A stretch of DNA of 61,250 nt from JADCCX01 sp031378805. GTDB lineage: Bacteria; Pseudomonadota; Alphaproteobacteria; Rhizobiales; Beijerinckiaceae. Each line of letters starts with the position of its first letter. The first letter of the stretch is position 1. The notes under the pieces are model-generated. The model did not search any database. It was not told the DNA's origin and worked only from the letters and a program-made list of their open reading frames with translations. Of the stretch, positions 11,457 through 20,600 are shown piece after piece. The stretch spans positions 1-61,250 of the forward strand of contig JANNEO010000026.1 in assembly GCA_031378805.1 (NCBI GenBank). The letters run 5' to 3'. The translations under genes were made by a program, and so were the position numbers.

Positions 11457-13148
11457 ATGTCAAAATCCTCTCTCGCCACCATGATCGCGCAAGGCGCAGG
11501 CCGTGAACCGGCTGATCTCGTGATCCGCGATGTGCAACTCTATGACCTTGTCACGGGGGTACTGACGCCAACCGATATCGCGGTTTCAGGTGATCGGATC
11601 GTTGGCACCTATGCCGCCTATCGCGGCGTCAAGGAGATCGACGGCGGCGGCCGCATTGCGGTGCCCGGCTTCATCGATACGCATTTCCATGTCGAATCCT
11701 CGTTGCTAACGCCACTGGAATATGATCGTTGCGTGCTGCCCCATGGCGTCACCACGGCGATCTGGGATCCCCACGAGATTGCCAATGTCCTGGGCGCGGA
11801 GGGCATCCGCTATGCGCTGGATTGCGCCTCGGCCACGATCATGGACCTGCGCGTGATGCTCTCGTCGTGTGTGCCCGCGACCGGTCTGGAGACATCGGGT
11901 GCGCGGCTCGACGCATCGGACCTGCTGCCGTTCCGCACGCACCCCAAGGCGCTTGGCCTGGCCGAGTTCATGAACTTCCCCGGGGTTATTCACACCGCCC
12001 CCGAGGTAATCGCCAAGCTGGAGGCCTGGGCCGATGGTCATATCGACGGGCACGCGCCGCTGTTGTCCGGCATGGCGCTCAACGCCTATCTGGCGGCACG
12101 GATACGCACGGATCACGAGACGACCGCCCCCGCCGAAGCCATGGAAAAGCTGAGAAAAGGCATGGCGATCCTGATCCGCGAAGGGTCGGTCTCCAAGGAT
12201 CTTCACGCACTTGCTTCGATCATCGGGGCCGAAACTTCGGCGTTCCTGGGGTTCTGCACGGATGATCGCAATCCGCTGGACGTCGCGGAGGAAGGGCATC
12301 TGGACTTTGTCATCCGCGAGGCCATCCGCTGCGGTGCGCCCGCGCTGCATGTCTATCGCACGGCGACCATCAGCGGCGCTCGCATTTTTGGCCTCACGGA
12401 TCGTGGCATGGTCGCGCCGGGCTATCGCGCCGATATCGTGCTGCTCGACGGTGCCCTGGAGGATTGCCGCGTTTCCCAGGTGATCTCCGCAGGCAGGCCG
12501 GTGACGCCAGAGTTGTTCGCCTCACGCCCGGGCGTGGCTCCCGTCGGCCTCACCAGCATGAAGGCACGCACGGTTTCCAGTGATGATTTCAAGACGCGGT
12601 ATCACGGTACGGATACCCCGGTGATCGGCGTTATTCCGGGCAAGATCATCACGGCGTATCTGCGCAAAGCCGTGCCCCAGACAGGCATCGATCTGGCGCA
12701 GGACATCATCAAGCTTGCTGTCATCGAGCGCCATGGCAGGAACGGCAACATCGCGGTGGCTGGCGTGCAGGGCTTTGGCCTCAAGCAGGGCGCGATTGCC
12801 TCCTCCGTCGGACATGACAGCCACAACATTACGGTGGTCGGCGTGGATGATGCCGACATGGCGCTGGCCGCCAATCGCTTGGGCGCCTTGCAAGGCGGCT
12901 TCGTCGTGACGGCGGGCGGCAAAGTGCTGGCAGAGCTGGCGTTGCCGGTGGCGGGCCTGATGAGCCTGCTCGATTTCGAGGGCGTGCGCGGCAAGCTCAT
13001 CCCGCTCAGGGTTGCGGCGAAATCCCTGGGTTGCACCCTTCCGGAACCCTTTTTGCAGGTGGCGTTCCTGCCGCTGCCGGTGATTCCTCACCTGAAAATC
13101 ACGGACAAGGGGCTGGTGGATGTCGATCAGTTCAGGTTGATCGGCTGA
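11457..13148 (+). CDS. ade: Adenine deaminase
   Basis: A 563-residue amidohydrolase that converts adenine to hypoxanthine in purine salvage. PGFIDTHFHVESSLLTP carries the first metal-binding histidines, with WDPHEIANVLG and HAPLLSG downstream. The C-terminal adenine deaminase domain is seen in IAVAGVQGFGLKQGAIASSVGHDSHN and GGFVVTAGG. The length matches the family (about 560-590). ATG 11457 is preceded directly by an in-frame GTG at 11454. The 3' end overlaps the convergent polyprenyl synthase gene by 17 bp. Confidence 0.93.
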   Translation: MSKSSLATMIAQGAGREPADLVIRDVQLYDLVTGVLTPTDIAVSGDRIVGTYAAYRGVKEIDGGGRIAVPGFIDTHFHVESSLLTPLEYDRCVLPHGVTTAIWDPHEIANVLGAEGIRYALDCASATIMDLRVMLSSCVPATGLETSGARLDASDLLPFRTHPKALGLAEFMNFPGVIHTAPEVIAKLEAWADGHIDGHAPLLSGMALNAYLAARIRTDHETTAPAEAMEKLRKGMAILIREGSVSKDLHALASIIGAETSAFLGFCTDDRNPLDVAEEGHLDFVIREAIRCGAPALHVYRTATISGARIFGLTDRGMVAPGYRADIVLLDGALEDCRVSQVISAGRPVTPELFASRPGVAPVGLTSMKARTVSSDDFKTRYHGTDTPVIGVIPGKIITAYLRKAVPQTGIDLAQDIIKLAVIERHGRNGNIAVAGVQGFGLKQGAIASSVGHDSHNITVVGVDDADMALAANRLGALQGGFVVTAGGKVLAELALPVAGLMSLLDFEGVRGKLIPLRVAAKSLGCTLPEPFLQVAFLPLPVIPHLKITDKGLVDVDQFRLIG

Positions 13149-14184
13149 CGCAGAAATCAACCACGTCGATCATCGCTGCCTTCAGAGGCGAGTCGGGGAA
13201 TATGCCGAGTGCATCCTTGGCCATGGCACCGTAGTGGCGTGCGCGCTCCACTGTATCGTCCAGTGAGCGGTGCTTGCGGTGCAGGCCGATGGCCTTGTCC
13301 AGGGCGGCATCATCGCAGAGGCCATCCTCAAGCGCGGCTTTCCAGAAACTGCGTTCTGTCGCATCGCCTCGGCGATAGGCGAGGACCACTGGAAGGGTGA
13401 TCTTGCCCTCGCGGAAATCATCACCGACGTTCTTGCCGAGCTTGGCTGCAGTGCCCCCATAGTCGAGCACATCGTCCATGAGCTGGAAAGCGATGCCAAG
13501 GTTGGTGCCGTAGCTGCGGCAGGCCGTGATGGCTTCCTTGCCTTCGCCCGCCACCAGCGGGCCGACCTCGCAGGCCGCGGCAAACAGCGCTGCCGTCTTG
13601 GCGCGGACCACAGCGAGGTATTCATCCTCGGACGTCGTGAGATTCTTTGCCGCCGCCAGTTGCATGACTTCGCCCTCGGCGATCACTGCCGCGGCTGTGG
13701 ACAGCACATCGAGGCAGGGCAGCGAACCGACTTCCACCATCATCTTGAAGGCCTGCCCCAACAGGAAATCACCGACGAGCACGCTCGCTTCGTTCCCCCA
13801 CACCGTGCGGGCCGCAGGCTTGCCACGGCGCATGTCGCTGTCATCGACGACATCATCATGCAGCAAAGTTGCGGTATGCATGAATTCAACCGAAGCAGCG
13901 AGCTTCAGGTGACCCTCGCCTTCGTAGCCGCAGAGTTTCGCCGCTGCGAGCGTGAGCATGGGGCGCAAGCGCTTCCCACCCGATGAAATTAGGTGATTGG
14001 CCACTTCCGGGATCATCGTGACATCGGAACCCGTCCGCGCCAGAATCGTGGCGTTGACCCGCTCCATGTCGGATTTCGTGAGGTGAACGAGTGCGTCGAC
14101 GCCAGTGGCGGATGCCTTGTCCTCAAACGCAATGACAACGCCCAAAGCTGCCTCGTTGTTGTTTGTTCTTGGTTGCTTGTTCAT
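13132..14184 (-). CDS. ispB: Long-chain polyprenyl diphosphate synthase (octa/decaprenyl)
   Basis: A 350-residue trans-prenyltransferase that makes the ubiquinone side chain. The first aspartate-rich motif is D110-D111-x-x-D114 in LLHDDVVDDSD and the second is D237-D238-x-x-D241 in LMDDVLDYGG. GGKRLRP (about 69-75) binds isopentenyl diphosphate. Residues before the first motif (EFMHTATLL) are small, which fits a long-chain product; alphaproteobacteria usually make decaprenyl (Q10). The 3' end runs 17 bp into adenine deaminase on the other strand. It is divergent from the methyltransferase gene, 132 bp away. Confidence 0.93.
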   Translation of the reverse strand: MNKQPRTNNNEAALGVVIAFEDKASATGVDALVHLTKSDMERVNATILARTGSDVTMIPEVANHLISSGGKRLRPMLTLAAAKLCGYEGEGHLKLAASVEFMHTATLLHDDVVDDSDMRRGKPAARTVWGNEASVLVGDFLLGQAFKMMVEVGSLPCLDVLSTAAAVIAEGEVMQLAAAKNLTTSEDEYLAVVRAKTAALFAAACEVGPLVAGEGKEAITACRSYGTNLGIAFQLMDDVLDYGGTAAKLGKNVGDDFREGKITLPVVLAYRRGDATERSFWKAALEDGLCDDAALDKAIGLHRKHRSLDDTVERARHYGAMAKDALGIFPDSPLKAAMIDVVDFCVSRST

Positions 14185-14316
14185 GCCTGAAAATCAGGCA
14201 TCGGCTACTGTCGCACCGCAGCATACGCGGTGCAACGCGCCCTGTTGCCGCAAGGTGGCTGGCATGGCAAGCCAAGAGATGCATGGCCAAACAGGAGTTG
14301 GTCAAAAGGATGTGCC

Positions 14317-15114
14317 GTGTCCGCCTCGTTTTCCATGGATGCCTGTTCAGATGACGCCTATCTGGATGGCCGCCTGCTGCTGCGCCAACCCCGGACAGGT
14401 CACCGCATCGGGACGGATGCACTGCTGCTTGCGGCCGTAACGCCTGTGTCGGGCAGAATCTGTGATCTGGGCAGAATCTGTGATCTGGGCAGCGGCGTGG
14501 GCGCGGTCGGTTTGGCGTTGGCGCTGAGGGGTGCGCGCGAAACTGTGCTGGTCGAACGCGACCCCGCCTTTGCAGCCTGCGCCCGTCACAATGTGGAGAC
14601 GAGCGGGCTTTTGGGTCGGGTCGGCCTTGTGGAAGCGGACATCTTCGACCGCCGGTCTTTCCTGCGCGATCCTGCGTTGGCGGATCAGAGCTTCGACGCC
14701 GTGGCCACCAATCCGCCCTATGATCAGGTCTTGCGGGGGAGACCCTCGCCTTCAGCCCTGAAACATGCGGCTCATGCCATGCAGGGCGGCGATCTGGCGG
14801 ATTGGCTGAAGGTTGCGGTGCGGTTGCTGCGCGATGGCGGTGTTCTCACGCTCATCCACCGGGCGGACCGGCTCGGCGATGTCCTTGCGGCACTGCCCAA
14901 GCGTGCGGGCGCGGTCACGATCCTGCCGGTGCAGCCGCAGGCGGAGTTGCCAGCGTCCCGCATTCTGGTGTCGGCCATCGCAGGCTCGAAGGCGCCTTTG
15001 ACGCTGCTGCCGCCCCTGGTCCTGCATGGTCGGGACGGCGCTTTCACGCCCGAGGCGGAAGCCATACACAAAGGCCGGGCCACATTGTCCATGCGGTCCG
15101 GCCCGGTTGGTTAG
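14317..15114 (+). CDS. TrmN6-like tRNA1(Val) adenine-37 N6-methyltransferase
   Basis: A 265-residue class I SAM-dependent methyltransferase. Near the N-terminus LRQPRTGHRIGTDALLLAA is typical of the TrmN6/YfiC group. SAM motif I is DLGSGVGAVGLALA and the catalytic motif is NPPYD (ATNPPYDQV), which indicates N6-adenine methylation. GTG 14317 is chosen because AAAGGA lies 6 nt upstream; ATG 14335 is the alternative. An in-frame 18-bp tandem duplication (14451-14486) repeats GRICDL immediately before motif I. Whether this affects the SAM pocket is unknown. The downstream small secreted protein gene is convergent. Confidence 0.88.
   Translation: MSASFSMDACSDDAYLDGRLLLRQPRTGHRIGTDALLLAAVTPVSGRICDLGRICDLGSGVGAVGLALALRGARETVLVERDPAFAACARHNVETSGLLGRVGLVEADIFDRRSFLRDPALADQSFDAVATNPPYDQVLRGRPSPSALKHAAHAMQGGDLADWLKVAVRLLRDGGVLTLIHRADRLGDVLAALPKRAGAVTILPVQPQAELPASRILVSAIAGSKAPLTLLPPLVLHGRDGAFTPEAEAIHKGRATLSMRSGPVG
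14451..14486 (+). repeat. 18-bp in-frame tandem duplication in the methyltransferase gene
   Basis: Two exact copies of GGGCAGAATCTGTGATCT lie side by side (14451-14468 and 14469-14486), and the following GGGCAG repeats the beginning again. The result is a six-residue insertion just before SAM motif I, in frame with the gene. Confidence 0.97.
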
Positions 15115-15127
15115 CCTATGTGAGCGA

Positions 15128-15511
15128 TCAATAGCGGCAGACGCGCCGCGCCCGGCGCCATTCATGGCCGTAGGGTGTCATGACCCAGCGGCCAGGACGC
15201 CAGAAACAGGCCGGTCCGTAATTGGCCGGGCCAAAATAGGCCGGGCGAGCATAATACGGGCGGTAGCCATAGGCGCGGTAGGGACGATAGGCCCGGTAAG
15301 GCCGATAGAACCGAGGGGGCCGATTGTAGCCACGCCGAAAGCCTCGCCCGCCGCCGCGCCAGCGCACCTCTTCCGTCACAGCCGGAACGGTTGCACGGAT
15401 GATCGCTCCTGAGCCTGCAAAGGACGCTGCGGCCTGCGCCTGGGGCAAGGGTGCCATGGCGATCACCAGTGCGGCCAGTGCGGCGTAGATCACGCTGAAA
15501 ACCCTAGTCAT
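15128..15511 (-). CDS. Small secreted Arg/Tyr/Pro-rich protein of unknown function
   Basis: A 127-residue protein. The N-terminus is a Sec signal peptide with likely cleavage after AQA (MTRVFSVIYAALAALVIAMA...AQA). The mature part has a glycine/arginine segment (WRGGGRGFRRGYN), then short repeats built on RPYRAY (residues about 70-95). It ends with ACFWRPGRWVMTPYGHEWRRARRVCRY, containing two cysteines that could pair. It is small, exported and very basic, similar in style to proteins found near the alphaproteobacterial envelope. No function can be assigned. Confidence 0.75.
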   Translation of the reverse strand: MTRVFSVIYAALAALVIAMAPLPQAQAAASFAGSGAIIRATVPAVTEEVRWRGGGRGFRRGYNRPPRFYRPYRAYRPYRAYGYRPYYARPAYFGPANYGPACFWRPGRWVMTPYGHEWRRARRVCRY

Positions 15512-15613
15512 GTGAATGCCCTCCCCGAGAGACTGCCGGGCACACGGCTCCTTGCCGTCGATCCCGTGTCTGAAGTGTGCGCATCCTTGATTTACCGGAG
15601 GGCAACTGTTGAA

Positions 15614-17284
15614 TTAAGATTTTGTCATGTTGCCGTCGGGGTCCATCGCCTGCAGGCTTCTGGCCTGCTCCCGCAGCACGAATTTCTGTATCTTGCCGGT
15701 CGAGGTCTTGGGCAATTCCGCGAAAACGACAGTGCGCGGCAATTTATACGCGGCCAGATGTACCCTGCAGAAGGCGATGATCTCGGCCTCCGTCGCGCCG
15801 TGGCCCGGCTTCAGTTCGACAAAGGCGCAGGGATGCTCGCCCCATTTCGTATCGGGCCGGGCCACGACCGCGACCATGGCCACGGCGGGATGCTTGAAGA
15901 GCACATCCTCCACCTCGATCGAGGAGATGTTTTCGCCGCCTGAAATGATGATGTCCTTCGAGCGATCCTTGAGCTGGATGTAGCCATCGGGATGCATGAC
16001 GCCAAGATCGCCTGAATGGAACCAGCCGCCTGCGAAAGCCTCGTCCGTTGCCGTCTGGTTCTTGAGATAGCCCTTCATGCCGATATTGCCCCGGAACATC
16101 ACCTCGCCCATGGTCTCACCATCGGCAGGAACGGGGATCATGGTCGCGGGATCCATGACAGCGAGATCTTCCTCACCTGGATACGGAACGCCCTGGCGCG
16201 CCTTCAGCCGCGCCTGCTCCGCCGGGGGAAGTGCATCCCAAGCCGTCTGCCAGGTGTTGACCACGGCGGGCCCATAAACCTCGGTCAGGCCATAGACGTG
16301 GGTGACATCAAAGCCCGCCTCGCGCATACCGGCCAGCACGGCTTCGGGTGGCGGCGCAGCGGCGGTGATGAAGCTGACGCGACCCGGCAACGGCCTGATC
16401 TCGTCTGGCTTCGCCGCCAGCAGGGCGCTCATCACGATGGGTGCGCCACAAAGATGCGTCACGCCTTGGTCGGCGATGGCATCGAACATCGCCTTGGCCC
16501 TCACCCAGCGCAGGCAGACATGGGTGCCGCCAACCGCCGACAGCGTCCAGGGAAAACACCAGCCGTTGCAATGGAACATCGGCAGCGTCCACAGATACAC
16601 CGGATGCTGCGGGATGGCGGCGGCGAGCGTGTTGGCGAAACACATAAGATAGGCCCCGCGATGCGAATAGACCACGCCTTTGGGATTGCCAGTGGTGCCT
16701 GACGTGTAGTTCAGCGACAGCGCATCCCATTCGTCCGAAGGCCAGATCCAGGTGAAATCTGCGTCGCCCTCGGCCAGAAGGGTTTCGTAATCCGTTGCGG
16801 GTTGTGCGCCTTCAGGGCCGAAGGGGTTTTGTGGAAATTCCGGATCCGCATACTCGATCAGCAAGGGCTTGCGCGTGGCAAGCTGCAAAGCAGCCTGGGC
16901 GACGCCTGCGAATTCCCGGTCCACGATCAGCACATGCGCTTCGCCATGGTCGATCTGGAAAGCGATGGTCGCGGCATCCAGCCTTGTGTTGATGGCATTG
17001 AGCACCGCCCCCAGCATGGGAACGCCGTAGTGCGCCTCCAGCATGGGTGGCGTGTTGGCGAGGATAACCGCGACCGTATCGCCCTTGCCAATACCGCGCC
17101 GTTGCAGCGCCGAGGCCAGGCGGCGGGAGCGGGTGTAGAACTCCCGGTAGGTCACGCGCATCATGCCGTGAATGATGGCCACGTGGTCCGGCCAGACCCT
17201 GGCGGCACGCTGCAGGAAGGACAGGGGCGTCAGGGGTTGAAAGTTGGCCGGATTGCGATCAAGGCCAGTGGTGTAGATGGACAT
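15614..17284 (-). CDS. Acyl-CoA synthetase (AMP-forming; fatty-acid / DmdB-like)
   Basis: A 556-residue ANL-superfamily ligase. Motif A3 is YTSGTTGNPKGVVYSHRGA (about residues 183-201). The later motifs are GLTEVYGP, GWFHSGDLGVMHPDGYIQLKDRSKD and SGGENISSIEVE, with the C-terminal catalytic lysine in PKTSTGKIQKF. It activates a carboxylic acid through an acyl-adenylate and forms the CoA thioester. The full-length similarity is to medium/long-chain acyl-CoA ligases, including methylmercaptopropionyl-CoA ligases. The substrate cannot be decided from the sequence. ATG 17284 is preceded by AGGGAG at about 10 nt. It is transcribed divergently from gltB. Confidence 0.9.
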   Translation of the reverse strand: MSIYTTGLDRNPANFQPLTPLSFLQRAARVWPDHVAIIHGMMRVTYREFYTRSRRLASALQRRGIGKGDTVAVILANTPPMLEAHYGVPMLGAVLNAINTRLDAATIAFQIDHGEAHVLIVDREFAGVAQAALQLATRKPLLIEYADPEFPQNPFGPEGAQPATDYETLLAEGDADFTWIWPSDEWDALSLNYTSGTTGNPKGVVYSHRGAYLMCFANTLAAAIPQHPVYLWTLPMFHCNGWCFPWTLSAVGGTHVCLRWVRAKAMFDAIADQGVTHLCGAPIVMSALLAAKPDEIRPLPGRVSFITAAAPPPEAVLAGMREAGFDVTHVYGLTEVYGPAVVNTWQTAWDALPPAEQARLKARQGVPYPGEEDLAVMDPATMIPVPADGETMGEVMFRGNIGMKGYLKNQTATDEAFAGGWFHSGDLGVMHPDGYIQLKDRSKDIIISGGENISSIEVEDVLFKHPAVAMVAVVARPDTKWGEHPCAFVELKPGHGATEAEIIAFCRVHLAAYKLPRTVVFAELPKTSTGKIQKFVLREQARSLQAMDPDGNMTKS

Positions 17285-17649
17285 TGATGGATCACTCCCT
17301 GACCATTCCATGGCAAGCACAGGGCGAATTGGCAACCGAACAGCGACAATGAGACATTTTATTTCGTGCCAGAAATATTTTCTTTCACGCTGGCTCCCAT
17401 TCAACACGATGGCAACTATGGTTTTCGCGGTATTCTAACAATCGAAAATAATTTTTCTATTATACGTAATTTAATTTCAAAAAATGTCTTCTCTTTATAA
17501 TCTTAATGCGAGCCATAAATTTCTACTTGCCAGCGGCTCTCCGAAGTGACATTGAACACACTGCAATAGGACAGGAATGTTGACCAATATAGGTTCGCAT
17601 CCCGTGCTGGTTATGAAGCTAACACTCTTCCGCCCCAAGGGAGGTCATC
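17285..17649. promoter_or_regulatory. AT-rich divergent intergenic region before gltB
   Basis: This 365-bp gap has no credible gene. Roughly 17,400-17,520 is strikingly AT-rich against the high-GC background, with runs such as AATAATTTTTCTATTATACG and TTTATAATCTTAATG. It must hold the promoters for the acyl-CoA ligase (minus strand) and gltB (plus strand). I could not fix a convincing -35/-10 pair. AAGGGAGG just before the gltB ATG is its ribosome binding site. Confidence 0.6.
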
Positions 17650-20600
17650 ATGTCAAAGCCGATCGCATCAGACTGGATCATTAAGTCGGAACTGGAGACG
17701 CTCGCCGTTCCCGCTTCAGCACCGTCCATCCGCGATGCCCTCCACCGCGACCTCGTCGTGCGCGACCCCGGCCTTCCTGCTGCAACCGGCTCTTACAACC
17801 CTGCCCATGAAAAGGATGCCTGCGGCGTCGGTTTTGTTGCCGATATGAAGAATCGCCGCAGCCATTCCATCGTCACCAAGGGACTCGATATCCTCCGCAA
17901 CCTCGTGCATCGCGGCGCAGTGGGCGCGGACCCCAAGGCCGGTGACGGCTGCGGAATGCTGGTGCAATTGCCGCACCGCTTTTTCAAGGACGAAGCATCC
18001 AAGCTCGGCTTTTCCATCCCCGAGCCCGGACATTATGCCGTCGGACAGTTTTTCCTGCCGCGCGATCCGGATGTGGCGCAGATCTGCTGCGACATCATCG
18101 AGAAGGCGATTGCCGACGAGGGCTTTCGACTGCTCGGTCTCCGCGTGCCTCCGACCGATCCGGCTGATCTTGGTATCTCGGTGAAGCCGACCGAGCCGCG
18201 CCATCTCCAGGTCTTTGTTGGCCGTGACAGCCAGTCCATCGACGAAGATACGTTCGAGCGGCGTCTGTTCATTCTGCGCAAGGTGATTTCCAACGCCGCC
18301 TATGAGCAGAAGGCCCCGCGCGAGATGGGCTTCTATCCCGTGTCGATGTCCTGTCGCACCGTCGTCTACAAGGGCATGTTGCTGGCCGATCAGCTCGGTG
18401 GCTATTACCGTGACCTGGAAGACCCGCGTTTCGAAAGCGCCATCGCGCTCGTGCATCAGCGGTTTTCCACAAACACCTTCCCGACCTGGTCGCTGTCCCA
18501 TCCCTACCGGATGGTGGCGCATAACGGCGAGATCAACACGCTGCGCGGGAACGTCAACTGGATGGCGGCGCGGCAAGCCTCCGTCGACAGCGAGGATTAT
18601 GGCAACGACATCGGCAAGCTGTGGCCGATTTCCTACGAGGGGCAATCCGACACGGCGTGCTTCGACAATGCACTCGAGTTCCTGGTGCAGGGCGGCTACT
18701 CACTGACCCACGCGATGATGATGCTCATTCCGGAAGCCTGGGCTGGCAATCCGCTGATGGATGACACGCGGCGCGCCTTCTACGAATACCACGCCGCCAT
18801 GATGGAGCCGTGGGATGGCCCCGCTGCCGTCGCCTTCACCGACGGCCGCCAGATCGGCGCAACGCTCGACCGCAACGGCCTCAGGCCTGCCCGCTATTTC
18901 GTGACCAAAGACGACCTCGTGGTCATGGCGTCCGAGATGGGTGTCTTGCCGATCCCTGAAAAGGACATCATCAGGAAGTGGCGGCTGCAACCCGGCAAGA
19001 TGCTGCTGATCGATCTTGAAAAGGGCCGCATCATTGCGGACGAGGAGATCAAGCAGGAGATCGCCACGGCAAACCCCTACAAGGAATGGCTGAAGAAGAC
19101 CCAGCTGGTGCTGGAAGATCTCAAGCCGGTCGAGGCCCGCGCTTCGCGCACCGATGTCTCCTTGCTCGATAAGCAGCAGGCCTTCGGTTATACGCAGGAA
19201 GATGTCACGCTGCTGATGTCGCCGATGGCCGTGACAGGCCAGGAGGCGGTTGGGTCCATGGGTACGGACACGCCCATCGCCGCCTTGTCCGACCGGTCGA
19301 AGCCGCTGTTCAACTATTTCAAGCAGAACTTCGCGCAGGTCACCAACCCGCCAATCGATCCGATCCGCGAGGAACTGGTGATGAGTCTGGTGTCTTTCAT
19401 CGGACCGCGCCCCAACATCTTCGATCTCGAAGGCAGCTCACGGCGCAAGCGGCTGGAAGTGCGCCAGCCGATCCTCACCAACGAGGATCTGGAGAAGCTC
19501 CGCTGCATCGGCCATGTCGAGGACAGTTTCGACACCAAGACGCTCGACATGACTTACCCAGCCGAAAAGGGCGCGGGCGGGATGCAGGATGCGCTGGACC
19601 GGCTGTGCGAGCGGGCGGAAGCCGCCGTTCATGGCCGCTATAACATCATCATCCTGTCGGACCGTCTGGTCGGCCCCGACCGGATTCCGATCCCTTCGAT
19701 GCTGGCGACTGCGGCTGTCCACCACCACCTGATCCGCAAGGGCCTGCGCACGTCGGTCGGGCTTGTGGTGGAAACCGGCGAGCCGCGCGAGGTGCATCAC
19801 TTTGCCTGCCTCGCGGGCTATGGGGCGGAGGCCATCAACCCCTACCTTGCCTTCGATACCGTGCTGTCGAGGTGGGAAAAGGGCGAATTTCCCAAGGAAG
19901 TGGACGAAAAGGAAGTCGTCAAGCGCTTCATCAAGTCCGACGGCAAGGGCCTGCTCAAGGTCATGTCGAAGATGGGCATCTCGACCTATCAAAGCTATTG
20001 CGGGGCCCAGATCTTCGACGCGCTCGGCCTGACACGCGCCTTCGTGGACAAGTATTTCTTCGGCACGCACACCACCATCGAGGGTGCAGGCCTGACGGTG
20101 ATCGCGGAAGAGGCCATGCGGGTCCACCGTGTCGCCTTTGGCGACTCGCCGGTTCACCGCAATGTGCTCGATATTGGTGGCGACTATGCCTACCGCCTGC
20201 GCGGCGAGGACCATGTCTGGCGTCCCGATACCGTGTCCAACCTGCAACATGCCGTGCGTGGCAACGCCCCAGACAAGTACAGGGACTACGCCCGCGCCAT
20301 CAATGAGCAGGAGAACCGCTTCACCACCATTCGTGGACTGTTCAAGGTGAAGCCCATGGGCAAGCCCATTGCGCTGGAGCAGGTTGAATCAGCCAAGGCT
20401 ATCGTCAAGCGCTTTTCGACCGGTGCCATGTCCTTCGGCTCGATCAGCCGTGAGGCGCACGAGACGCTGGCCATCGCCATGAATTCCATCGGCGGCAAGT
20501 CCAACACCGGCGAAGGCGGCGAAGAGGCGCAACGCTTCAAGCCGATGGCGGATGGCCGCTCCCGCCGTTCCGCCATCAAGCAGGTGGCCTCAGGCCGGTT

